Shown: positions 8,569 through 15,934 of the stretch, in pieces
Layout of the letters: each line of letters starts with the position of its first letter
How positions within the stretch are numbered: the first letter of the stretch is position 1
Source: Lentisphaerota bacterium
Lineage (GTDB): Bacteria; Verrucomicrobiota; Lentisphaeria; Victivallales; UBA1829
Reading direction: 5' to 3'
Assembly: GCA_015061915.1 (NCBI GenBank)
Contig: SUVR01000017.1
Location: 1 to 39,935 of the forward strand
DNA length: 39,935 bases
Notes under the pieces: model-generated
The model's database searches: none
The model's input: the letters and a program-made list of their open reading frames with translations, nothing else
What the model was told of the DNA's origin: nothing
Program-made: the position numbers and the translations under genes

Positions 8569-9930
8569 ATGGATATTATTGTTCCGGAAGAAAAAATCTC
8601 GAATGTGATCTCTGCCGATATTTGCGTGATCGGCGGCAGCTGTACCGGTGTTTTTGCGGCTGTCCGTGCCGCCCGGCTGGGTGCAGATGTGGTCCTGGTG
8701 GAAAAAGCCAACCGGTTCGGCGGGGTTGCAACCTGCGGTCTGGTGGGAATGTGGCACACCCTTTTCGATATGGAAGGGCAGCGTCAGATCATCGGCGGTA
8801 TGACACATGAAATGATGGAACGGCTGGAAAAGCGCAACGCCGTTTCCCCGAACTTCCGCGATCCTGCAAACAGCCGGATCCACGGAGTGCGGTTCAACTC
8901 CGAAGAACTGACTCTGGAACTGGATGAACTGGTGCTGGAACAGAAAAAGATCCGTTTCTTTCTGAATACAGGCTTCTCCAGAGCGATCAGCGCAAACGGG
9001 CATATTGAGGCTGTGATCGCCGAAAATAAATCAGGGCGTTTCGCAATCAAGGCAGATGTCTTTGTGGATGCATCCGGCGATGCTCTGCTCTGCCGCGAAG
9101 CCGGATTCCCGCTGTGGAAAGCGGAAAGACCGCAGCCGCCAACAAGCTGCGCCAGATTCGGCGGGTGGAATACGCTCGGACCGCACAACTTGAAAGAAAC
9201 CGTGGAAAAATACCGGAAAGATCTGCCGGATCTTCCATGCGGATACTACTGGAGTATGGCTATTCCCGGTACAGCGGATATGATGTTTGCCGGAACACGC
9301 ATCTTGAACTGCGATTGTTCCGATGGTGCGGCGATCAGCAATGCGGAAGTGACAGCACGCCGTCAGATCCGGGCGTTGATGGATATGTACCGGCGGGAAT
9401 TTCCGGATAATCAACTGAGTCTGAATTCCATGCCGTCTGCGATCGGGATACGGGAGGGAGAACACATCACATCCTGCCGCCGACTGTGCGGAGATGAACT
9501 GCTCGCCGGCACTTATTTTGCCGATACGATCGGACACGGCACTTATCCTGTGGATGTGCACGGAAATGAGGATGATTCCATCACATTCTGGCACTTGAAC
9601 GGCAATAAACAAACCTATCATTCCCATAAGCTGGTGCAGAAAGAACGCTGGTTGCCGGAAGGTGAGATCCTTTCCCATTACAATATTCCTCTGTCCGCCA
9701 TGATTCCGGAAAATGCGGAAAATCTCATTTCCGCCGGACGCATGATCGATGCGGACTGCAAAGCATTCGGAGCAGTCCGGGTAATGGTCAATCTCAATCA
9801 GTGCGGGGAAGCCGCCGGGGTTGCTGCATGGCTCGCATTAAACCGGAACTGCACGATCCACCGGATCGATTGCAATGAAGTCCGCCGCCTGTTGAATCAG
9901 GGGGGATCCTGTATCATCGATCCGGAATAA
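8569..9930 (+). CDS. FAD-dependent oxidoreductase (FAD_oxidored family)
   Basis: A 453-residue flavoprotein of the family common in PVC sugar-utilisation loci. The N-terminal dinucleotide fold is clear: DICVIGGSCTGVFAAVRAA (17-35) with E45 at the end of strand two, then RFGGVATCG (49-57). Near the C-terminus, NLISAGRMIDAD and the GEAAGVAAWLAL helix are typical of FAD binding. A GGAG site (GCAGGAGAAAA) precedes the ATG at 8569. It is the last gene of the run that begins at ruvA and is followed by a hairpin shared with the convergent ribulokinase. No signal peptide is present, and the substrate is unknown. Confidence 0.88.
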   Translation: MDIIVPEEKISNVISADICVIGGSCTGVFAAVRAARLGADVVLVEKANRFGGVATCGLVGMWHTLFDMEGQRQIIGGMTHEMMERLEKRNAVSPNFRDPANSRIHGVRFNSEELTLELDELVLEQKKIRFFLNTGFSRAISANGHIEAVIAENKSGRFAIKADVFVDASGDALLCREAGFPLWKAERPQPPTSCARFGGWNTLGPHNLKETVEKYRKDLPDLPCGYYWSMAIPGTADMMFAGTRILNCDCSDGAAISNAEVTARRQIRALMDMYRREFPDNQLSLNSMPSAIGIREGEHITSCRRLCGDELLAGTYFADTIGHGTYPVDVHGNEDDSITFWHLNGNKQTYHSHKLVQKERWLPEGEILSHYNIPLSAMIPENAENLISAGRMIDADCKAFGAVRVMVNLNQCGEAAGVAAWLALNRNCTIHRIDCNEVRRLLNQGGSCIIDPE

Positions 9931-9951
9931 AACGGACACGCTCCGTTCAGG
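9931..9951 (-). terminator. Hairpin between convergent genes, probable terminator of araB
   Basis: AACGGA (9931-9936) and TCCGTT (9942-9947) form a perfect six-base stem with a five-base loop. Read on the minus strand the hairpin is followed by TTATT, a modest U-tract. In the plus direction no T-run follows. The stem touches the stop codons of both flanking genes. Confidence 0.5.
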
Positions 9952-11509
9952 ACATAATCTCTTTTTCGGATGCGGCGGCAAGACGCAGATATTTCTGATA
10001 CCGTTCCGTGCAGTCCCGCCGGGGGAGATATTCTGCATCGAAGCCCGGTTTCATGGCATCCATAGCGGCAAAGATGTCTTTATGCACGCCGGATGCCGCC
10101 GCGCCGAACATGGCTGCGCCCAGCGCCACCGCCTGATCGGATGCCGCCACACGGATGGGCATATTCATGGCATCTGCCAGAAATTGCATCACAAAAGAGG
10201 ACTTCCGGGCGATCCCGCCAACGGCAGTTACACTTTCCACCTTCAAACCTTCCCGTTCGTACCGGTCAATGATCGCCCGTGCGCCGAATGCAGTGCTTTC
10301 CACCAGCGCCCGGAAGACCATAGGGGGAGTCGTCCCCAGATTCAGCCCGTAGATCGACCCGGTCAGCAGCTCGTTGGCATCCGGGGTACGGCGTCCGTTC
10401 ATCCAGTCCAGCGCCATCACGTGGCTGTCCGGCAGGGCGGCTGCCTCCCGTTCCAGATCGGGGAGAGAAACTTTCCCGGCGTAAGAGAGGAAACGGGTAA
10501 ACCAGGCATAAATATCGCCGAACGCACACTGACCGGCTTCCAGTCCGGTCAGACCGGGAAGAACAGAGCCTTCCACCTGCCCGCAGATCCCGGGGATGCA
10601 GTGATCCACGCCCGGCGCCACCAGGATATCGCAGGTGGATGTTCCCACAACTTTCACCATATTTCCGGGTTTGATCCCGGCGCCCACCGCACCCACATGG
10701 CAGTCGATCGCACCGACCGCCACCACGGTTTCCGTGGTCAGCCCCAGTTTTTCCGCCCATTTTGCAGAGAGCTTTCCAACGGGCGTATCGGCAGTATAAG
10801 TTTCCGTATAAAGATTCCGGCGGACCGGTACAAGCAGGGGATCCACTGCGGCAAAAAATTCTTCCGGCGGCAGTCCGCCCCATTCTCCATGCCAGAGGGC
10901 TTTATGTCCGGCGGCACAACGGCTGGGCTTGACTGCGCATCCGGTCAGCTCTGCCGTGATCCAGTCGCAATGTTCCATAAAGGAATGGATCGCACCGCGG
11001 ACTTTCGGGTTGACCCGCAGGATATGCAGCAGTTTGCTCCAGAACCATTCCGGCGAACAGCGGCCGCCGCTGTATCTGGTGTAATCAGGGAAATCGCCCC
11101 GCTTGCAGATCTCATTGATCCGGTCGGCTTCGGCAAGGGAGGTGTGATCTTTCCAGAGCAGGAACATGGCGTCCGGATCTTCTGCGAATTCCGGCAGCAG
11201 TGCCAGCGGCGTACCGTTCGCATCTACGGCGCAGGGGGTACTGCCGGTACAGTCCACGCCGATCCCGGCAACAAGAGCAGGCTCGATCCCGCTTTCCGCA
11301 AGAACAGAGCGGACTGTATCTTCCACGCCTTCCAGATAATCCAGCGGATGCTGCCGGAACATACTGATGGCAGGATCGGAGTATCTGCCTTCTTTCCAGC
11401 GTGCATAGGGATGCACTGCCGTCGCCACCATATTGCCGGAGCTGCTGACAAGCACGGCACGGACGCTGTCCGAACCGAAATCCAGACCGATCAGGAACTT
11501 TTCTGCCAT
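9947..11509 (-). CDS. araB: Ribulokinase (FGGY carbohydrate kinase)
   Basis: Phosphorylates L-ribulose (or a related ketose) with ATP in arabinose-type catabolism. The 520-residue length is slightly shorter than the E. coli enzyme. The N-terminal FGGY domain opens with IGLDFGSDSVR (7-17). The catalytic base is expected at D269 in GAIDCHVGAVG, the phosphate-binding segment is VVGTSTCDI (287-295), and the C-terminal FGGY domain includes AVGGIARKS. GTSTCDI points to ribulokinase more than to xylulokinase or glycerol kinase. The ATG at 11509 is preferred; a GTG at 11521 would overlap the upstream stop as GTGA and add four residues, so translational coupling is possible either way. No araA or araD is present in the window. 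Confidence 0.88.
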   Translation of the reverse strand: MAEKFLIGLDFGSDSVRAVLVSSSGNMVATAVHPYARWKEGRYSDPAISMFRQHPLDYLEGVEDTVRSVLAESGIEPALVAGIGVDCTGSTPCAVDANGTPLALLPEFAEDPDAMFLLWKDHTSLAEADRINEICKRGDFPDYTRYSGGRCSPEWFWSKLLHILRVNPKVRGAIHSFMEHCDWITAELTGCAVKPSRCAAGHKALWHGEWGGLPPEEFFAAVDPLLVPVRRNLYTETYTADTPVGKLSAKWAEKLGLTTETVVAVGAIDCHVGAVGAGIKPGNMVKVVGTSTCDILVAPGVDHCIPGICGQVEGSVLPGLTGLEAGQCAFGDIYAWFTRFLSYAGKVSLPDLEREAAALPDSHVMALDWMNGRRTPDANELLTGSIYGLNLGTTPPMVFRALVESTAFGARAIIDRYEREGLKVESVTAVGGIARKSSFVMQFLADAMNMPIRVAASDQAVALGAAMFGAAASGVHKDIFAAMDAMKPGFDAEYLPRRDCTERYQKYLRLAAASEKEIMS

Positions 11510-11517
11510 TCTGCGTC

Positions 11518-11922
11518 TCACTTTCCGAAGGATTTGAAGGCTTTGATCAGTTTTTCTTTCGTTTCCGGCGGGAACGCTTCATAATCCATCATCACAAAAG
11601 AGCCGTGCCGCATGGCGGGGAACTTGAACGCATAAATATACAGGCAGCCGTTATCATCCACATATTTCAGTTTTTTCCGCTGCTTGGCGCGATCGGTATT
11701 GTACTTGAGAAAAACGACCTGGCGGTCATTCAGTTTCAACGCAAAACCACTTTCCGCACGGAGGGGACTCACGACCCAGGGACCGTCCCAGACGGCACCG
11801 GTGGAAATCATCATGTGGTTGGCAAGTTCGGTAATACTCCGGTCATTGTTTTCAACAGTCATGCAGGCATTGGCAAAGAGCGCAAGAACAGCGGCAAAAA
11901 GCGCGATCAGATACTTTTTCAT
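11518..11922 (-). CDS. Small exported protein of unknown function
   Basis: A 134-residue protein with a clear export signal (MKKYLIALFAAVLALFANAC): two lysines, a hydrophobic core and a cysteine at residue 20. The cysteine could be lipidated, although ANAC is a weak lipobox; otherwise cleavage by signal peptidase I after ANA is likely. The mature part is compact, mixed alpha/beta and basic, with no motif I recognise. The ATG at 11922 has GGAA upstream. Its stop codon overlaps or closely abuts the araB start, so both belong to one transcript, although a functional link to sugar phosphorylation is not evident. Confidence 0.8.
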   Translation of the reverse strand: MKKYLIALFAAVLALFANACMTVENNDRSITELANHMMISTGAVWDGPWVVSPLRAESGFALKLNDRQVVFLKYNTDRAKQRKKLKYVDDNGCLYIYAFKFPAMRHGSFVMMDYEAFPPETKEKLIKAFKSFGK

Positions 11923-11957
11923 CAGTTTTTTCCTTTCTTTAACGGTTTTTCATGGAT

Positions 11958-11985
11958 AATTTAGACGGCTTTTTTTGTTTTTCAA
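11958..11985 (-). promoter_or_regulatory. Promoter of the exported protein and araB
   Basis: On the minus strand TTGAAA (11985-11980) and TAAATT (11963-11958) are 16 bases apart, about 35 bases upstream of the ATG at 11922. Confidence 0.5.
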
Positions 11986-11986
11986 G

Positions 11987-12014
11987 TTGAAACCGGAGAA
12001 ATTGCGGTTATCTT
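11987..12014 (+). promoter_or_regulatory. Promoter of trmL
   Basis: TTGAAA (11987-11992) and TATCTT (12009-12014) are 16 bases apart. The -35 box is one base away from the -35 of the divergent promoter, and together they make the palindrome TTTCAAGTTGAAA (11980-11992). Confidence 0.5.
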
Positions 12015-12051
12015 AATAAGAAACATTACAGAAACAGAAAGAACAGCCCGG

Positions 12052-12528
12052 ATGAGTCAGGCACTTTACAATATTGTACTTTTTGAACCGGAAATTCCGC
12101 AGAACACGGGAAATATCGGCAGGATCGCAGTCAATGCGCTTTCGCGTCTGCACCTGATCAAACCGCTGGGCTTTTCTTTCGATGACAAACATCTGAAGCG
12201 CGCCGGCATGGATTACTGGCAGCACGTGGATTGCGTGATCCATGAATCCTGGGAGGATTTCCTCGCATACAAAGAGCCTGCCGCACCCCTTTATTTCTTC
12301 TCCACCAAAGGAAAAGCTCAATACTGGGATTGCCCCTTTGAACCGGGTGCATATCTGGTTTTCGGCAAAGAAAGTGCAGGTCTTCCGGAATTCATCCATA
12401 ATGAATACCCCGGAAATTTTTATACCATCCCCATGCCCGGCAACTTCAGCCGCAGTCTGAACCTGGCAAACTCCGTGGGGATCGCCGTTTACGAAGGTCT
12501 GCGGAAAAACAGATCCAACTGGGAGTAA
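12052..12528 (+). CDS. trmL: tRNA (cytidine/uridine-34 2'-O)-methyltransferase TrmL
   Basis: A SPOUT-fold enzyme that methylates the wobble ribose of some leucine tRNAs using S-adenosylmethionine. The length of 158 residues is exactly typical of the minimal SPOUT family. The three knot motifs are present: PEIPQNTGNIGR (14-25), VFGKESAGLP (about 103-112) and IPMPGNFSRSLNLANSVGI (about 125-143). The ATG at 12052 fits the family N-terminus. The PP2C gene starts nine bases downstream, so the two are probably cotranscribed from the promoter at 11987-12014. Confidence 0.95.
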   Translation: MSQALYNIVLFEPEIPQNTGNIGRIAVNALSRLHLIKPLGFSFDDKHLKRAGMDYWQHVDCVIHESWEDFLAYKEPAAPLYFFSTKGKAQYWDCPFEPGAYLVFGKESAGLPEFIHNEYPGNFYTIPMPGNFSRSLNLANSVGIAVYEGLRKNRSNWE

Positions 12529-12536
12529 AACAAACG

Positions 12537-13364
12537 ATGCTGCAAAATACCGACACCACAAAACTGCAGAAACTGCAAACCTCCAGCTTCAGCATTGAAA
12601 ACGGGATCAAACTTTTTGACAGCAGTATGGTATACGCCGACTCCCATCAGGGGCTGGTCCGCTCCGATAATCAGGACTCCTTCGCATATACCATCAGCAC
12701 CGATGGAAAAATGATTTTCCTTATGGTGGCAGACGGCATCGGCGGAAATGAAAGCGGTGATATCGCCAGCCGTTATACGGCAGAAATGATCCTGCGGGAA
12801 TTTCAGAAATTCCAGAAAAACGGCACCCCGCAGGAAGAGGAGATCGTGGACTTTCTCAAAAGCGCCATCCTCCTCGCCAACAGCGCTCTGAAAAATCTGA
12901 ACCTCAATATGAATGTGGGGCATCCAATGGGAACCACGCTGGCAATCCTCGTTCTCACGCCCGGATGCGCCGTGACCGCTCATGCCGGTGACAGCCGGAT
13001 CTACCGCTGGCGGGAGGGAAAGCTGGAGCAGATGACACAGGATCACAGTCTGGTGGCGGAACTGGTCAAATTGGGCAAGCTGACACCCGAACAGGCAGTA
13101 AATCACCCTTACGCTCATGTGATCTCCCAGTCCATCGGCGTCCACCGGGAAGTCAAGCCTGATTTCTCCATTCAGGAACGGAAATCCGGCGACCGCTATA
13201 TGGTCTGTTCTGACGGCATCCTGCTGCATCTGGATGACGAAAAGATCGCACAACTTCTCGGTAAAGCAGAAGACGCCCGGATGGCTGTCAGCAGCCTTAT
13301 CACTGCCGCACTCCGGGGCGGCGGCGGCGACAATACAACGGTCCTCTGCGCCATCCCCGATTGA
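12537..13364 (+). CDS. PP2C-family serine/threonine protein phosphatase
   Basis: Metal-dependent phosphatase of 275 residues that removes phosphate from Ser/Thr residues. All signature motifs are present: SDNQD (43-47), VADGIGG (64-70), MGTT (131-134), AHAGDSRIYRW (148-158), SDG (225-227) and GGGDN (262-266), so the acidic metal ligands are intact. There is no membrane segment or sensor domain, only about 25 extra residues at the N-terminus. It follows trmL by nine bases. A eukaryotic-type kinase occurs at 32.2 kb in the same window and could be its counterpart, but the two genes are not linked. Confidence 0.95.
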   Translation: MLQNTDTTKLQKLQTSSFSIENGIKLFDSSMVYADSHQGLVRSDNQDSFAYTISTDGKMIFLMVADGIGGNESGDIASRYTAEMILREFQKFQKNGTPQEEEIVDFLKSAILLANSALKNLNLNMNVGHPMGTTLAILVLTPGCAVTAHAGDSRIYRWREGKLEQMTQDHSLVAELVKLGKLTPEQAVNHPYAHVISQSIGVHREVKPDFSIQERKSGDRYMVCSDGILLHLDDEKIAQLLGKAEDARMAVSSLITAALRGGGGDNTTVLCAIPD

Positions 13365-13386
13365 CGTTTTTCTTTGACGCACCCCG

Positions 13387-13406
13387 CCTTTCCGTAACTG
13401 GAAAGG
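13387..13406 (+). promoter_or_regulatory. Hairpin covering the terminase ribosome binding site
   Basis: CCTTTCC (13387-13393) pairs perfectly with GGAAAGG (13400-13406) across a six-base loop. The 3' arm overlaps the AAGGA ribosome binding site of the terminase gene, which starts at 13418, so the stem would hinder translation. Confidence 0.45.
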
Positions 13407-13417
13407 AATGAAAAGCT

Positions 13418-14728
13418 ATGGGGCTGAAATTCAATCAGAAACAAAAAACCGGCTGGGCGATCCTCAGCTCACGCAACAAAACACGGATCCTCTTTGACGG
13501 CGGATCACGATCCGGCAAAACGGCTCTCATCGCCGAATATCTGGTCCGGCGCGCACTGCAATATCCCTTTTCCCGACAGCTTGCCGCCCGAAAATGCCGT
13601 TCACACGCAAAAACATCCCTCTGGTGCGATACGCTGAAAAAATATCTCGTCCGGTTCATCCCGACCCGGTTCTACACGCTCTCCGAAAGTGAACTTTCCA
13701 TCCGGTTCTGCAACGGTTCTGAAATCCTCGTGGCAGGGCTGGATGATGCGGAACGGAGCGAAAAAGTTTTGGGCAATGAGTTCATTACCGTCTTTCTCAA
13801 CGAAGCAACACAGTTTTCGTGGGAGACGGTCCAGATGGCGGCGACCCGTCTGGCACAGAAAGCGTGGGACGCAAAAGGGAGGCAGGCGGTCCCGAAACTG
13901 ATTCTGGACTGCAATCCCCGGGGACCCCGGCACTGGCTCCATGCGGTAGGCGTGCGTCAGATCGATCCCGAATCCGGAAAAGAGTTGAGCGACAAAGCAA
14001 ACTGGGCGCGTCTGCCCTGGTCCGCCTTCGACAATCAGGAAAACCTGCCGAAGGAATATCTGGAAGGACTCGCCGCCCTGCCGGAAATTATGAAAAAACG
14101 GATGTTGGACGGGATCTGGTGCGACAACGCGGGCGCCGTCTATCAGGAGTTCAGCGAGGAAAAACACGTGGTCGCCCCCTTCCCCATCCCGGACGATTGG
14201 CGCAGACTGCGGGCAATCGACTTCGGCTACACCAACCCCTTTGTCTGCCTCTGGGGGGCAGTCGACCCGGACGGACGCCTCTATATCTACCGGGAATGGT
14301 ACAAAAACGCCACCCGCACCGCTGAACACGCCCGGATGATCCGGGAACTTTCCGGAATGGAACGCTACTTCATTACCGTGGCGGATCACGATGCCGCCGA
14401 ACGGGCGGAACTGGAATCGCTGGGGATCCGGACCACCGCCGCCGAAAAGAACGTGATCAGCGGCATCCAGCGGGTGAAATGCCGTCTGACAGAGGCGGGC
14501 GATGGAAAGCCCCGGTTGTACTTTTTCGACAATCTCAAAAACATTCTTTCGGAGATGTACGATTACCGCTGGGCGCCGGAAGGCTCCTCCAATGCGAAGG
14601 AGGAACCGCTGAAACTGAATGACCACGCTATGGACGCCCTCCGGTACATGGTCGCCGCCCTGGATGGCAAACAGGCGCAGAAGCAGCTCAAAGCAGTTGC
14701 CGTCCGGGAACAGGACCGCTGGAGTTAA
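13418..14728 (+). CDS. Phage terminase large subunit (PBSX-like), orphan
   Basis: A 436-residue packaging ATPase-nuclease. The ATPase domain has Walker A GGSRSGKT (28-35), an adenine-binding Gln-rich start (FNQKQKTGW) and Walker B ITVFLNEA with E129. The RNase H-like nuclease domain keeps its acidic residues: D268 (RAIDFGYTNP), D323/D325 (VADHDAAE) and D402/D406 (NDHAMDALRYM). Length and motif order are those of complete PBSX/terminase_3 or terminase_6 types. No portal, capsid, small terminase, integrase or tail gene flanks it; it sits between a PP2C phosphatase and a GH5 hydrolase and has base composition like its neighbours. It may be a domesticated or remnant phage gene. Confidence 0.9.
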   Translation: MGLKFNQKQKTGWAILSSRNKTRILFDGGSRSGKTALIAEYLVRRALQYPFSRQLAARKCRSHAKTSLWCDTLKKYLVRFIPTRFYTLSESELSIRFCNGSEILVAGLDDAERSEKVLGNEFITVFLNEATQFSWETVQMAATRLAQKAWDAKGRQAVPKLILDCNPRGPRHWLHAVGVRQIDPESGKELSDKANWARLPWSAFDNQENLPKEYLEGLAALPEIMKKRMLDGIWCDNAGAVYQEFSEEKHVVAPFPIPDDWRRLRAIDFGYTNPFVCLWGAVDPDGRLYIYREWYKNATRTAEHARMIRELSGMERYFITVADHDAAERAELESLGIRTTAAEKNVISGIQRVKCRLTEAGDGKPRLYFFDNLKNILSEMYDYRWAPEGSSNAKEEPLKLNDHAMDALRYMVAALDGKQAQKQLKAVAVREQDRWS

Positions 14729-14761
14729 GCCGTATTTTCTCTGTATTTCACGGTTTTCTGC

Positions 14762-14789
14762 TTGAAAAACAGGATTCCGGCTGTATTGT
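14762..14789 (+). promoter_or_regulatory. Putative promoter of the GH5 gene
   Basis: TTGAAA (14762-14767) and TATTGT (14784-14789) are 16 bases apart. The predicted start of transcription falls inside the inverted repeat at 14789-14806, which could therefore be an operator as well as a terminator. Confidence 0.35.
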
Positions 14790-14811
14790 TCTCCCAAATG
14801 GGAGAATTTTT
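14789..14811 (+). terminator. Rho-independent terminator after the terminase gene
   Basis: TTCTCCC (14789-14795) and GGGAGAA (14800-14806) form a seven-base stem with an AAAT loop, followed by TTTTT. It separates the trmL-PP2C-terminase unit from the GH5-M16 unit. Confidence 0.75.
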
Positions 14812-14841
14812 AACGATCGCAAGAATCAAGGAGAATATATC

Positions 14842-15933
14842 ATGAACCAGATCTTTCCGTGGAAACAGGGTATGGGCATCGGCGGCTGGCTGACCAATTA
14901 CAAGCGTTTTCAGGTCCTGCCGGAAGAACGGAAAATGCTGCTGACGATCGGCGACTACGAACATTTTGAAAGTTATATCACGGAAGATGATGTGGCGAAC
15001 ATCGCATCCCTCGGCATGGACCATATCCGGGTGGGCTTCGATCAGATCGTGCTCGAGGAGGAGCCGTACAAGTACCGGGAACGGACATTCCGTCTGCTGG
15101 ATGACTTCATCGGCTGGTGCCGGAAATATCAGTTGGGCTGCGTATTGAACCTGCATAAAGCAGTTGGAAACTACTGCGATGTGCCCAGCCCCGTACAACT
15201 GCTGGATGATGACGACCTGCAAAACCGTTTTATTGCATTCTGGCTGGAATGTGAACGGCGCTGGCACGATCAGGAGGATCTGGTCTTTGAACTGCTGAAC
15301 GAAGTCACCAACGTGGATCCGGCAAAGTGGAACTCTCTGGCGGAACGGACCATTGCTGCGATCCGGAAAACAAATCCCACCCGGCGCATCATCATCGGCG
15401 GCATCTGTTGGGGAAACCCGCCGTGGCTCAACACGCTGCAGGTCTTTAACGATCCGTATGTGATCTATACCTTCCACATGTATGCCCCCTTCGGTTTCAC
15501 GCATCAACGGGGCGTTCTGGTGGCACCGACTCTGTTTTACAACCGGGTCATGCCCTATCCCGGCGACATTGAACGCTACCGGGACTATGAACGGACTGTT
15601 TCCGGTGCCGCTGATCCCCTGCCGAACTATACGGAAATGGGACTCAATTTCCTCCGGGATGCCATGCAGGGCGCCTTTGATTTCCGGAAAAACCATCCGG
15701 ATAAGATCCTGTGGCTGGGCGAGTTCGGCACCATCCGCCACGCGCCGCCGGAATCCCGGGAAAACTGGATGAACGATGTGATCAAACTGGCGAAGGAACA
15801 CGGTATCCCCTATTGCGTCTGGAACTACCTCAGCACCCCCAACGACGGCAACCGGTTCAGTCTGGTGGACGATGTTACACGGAAGATCCTCACCCCCCGT
15901 ATGGCGGAGATCATTGCCGGAGATGTGAAGTAA
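14842..15933 (+). CDS. Glycoside hydrolase family 5-like (cellulase-type) enzyme
   Basis: A 363-residue TIM-barrel glycosidase. The expected acid/base is E154 in ELLNEV and the nucleophile is E294 in WLGEFGT. Supporting GH5 elements are HIRVGF (61-66), NLHKA (103-107), TFHMYAPF (210-217) and the WNYL strand near the end. This clan A pattern suits beta-glucan, mannan or related glycosides. No signal peptide is visible at the chosen ATG (14842, with AAGGAG upstream), so it may act on imported oligosaccharides. The M16 peptidase starts one base after the stop codon, which implies tight translational coupling of two unrelated activities. Confidence 0.9.
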   Translation: MNQIFPWKQGMGIGGWLTNYKRFQVLPEERKMLLTIGDYEHFESYITEDDVANIASLGMDHIRVGFDQIVLEEEPYKYRERTFRLLDDFIGWCRKYQLGCVLNLHKAVGNYCDVPSPVQLLDDDDLQNRFIAFWLECERRWHDQEDLVFELLNEVTNVDPAKWNSLAERTIAAIRKTNPTRRIIIGGICWGNPPWLNTLQVFNDPYVIYTFHMYAPFGFTHQRGVLVAPTLFYNRVMPYPGDIERYRDYERTVSGAADPLPNYTEMGLNFLRDAMQGAFDFRKNHPDKILWLGEFGTIRHAPPESRENWMNDVIKLAKEHGIPYCVWNYLSTPNDGNRFSLVDDVTRKILTPRMAEIIAGDVK

Positions 15934-15934
15934 G

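Noticed and set aside
10082-11584. A 500-codon open frame on the plus strand opposite the ribulokinase
   Set aside because: The antisense kinase motifs are intact and the plus-strand translation has no domain pattern.
13418-14728. A prophage around the terminase gene
   Set aside because: No portal, capsid, tail, lysis, integrase or attachment-site repeat is visible on either side; the flanking genes are chromosomal.
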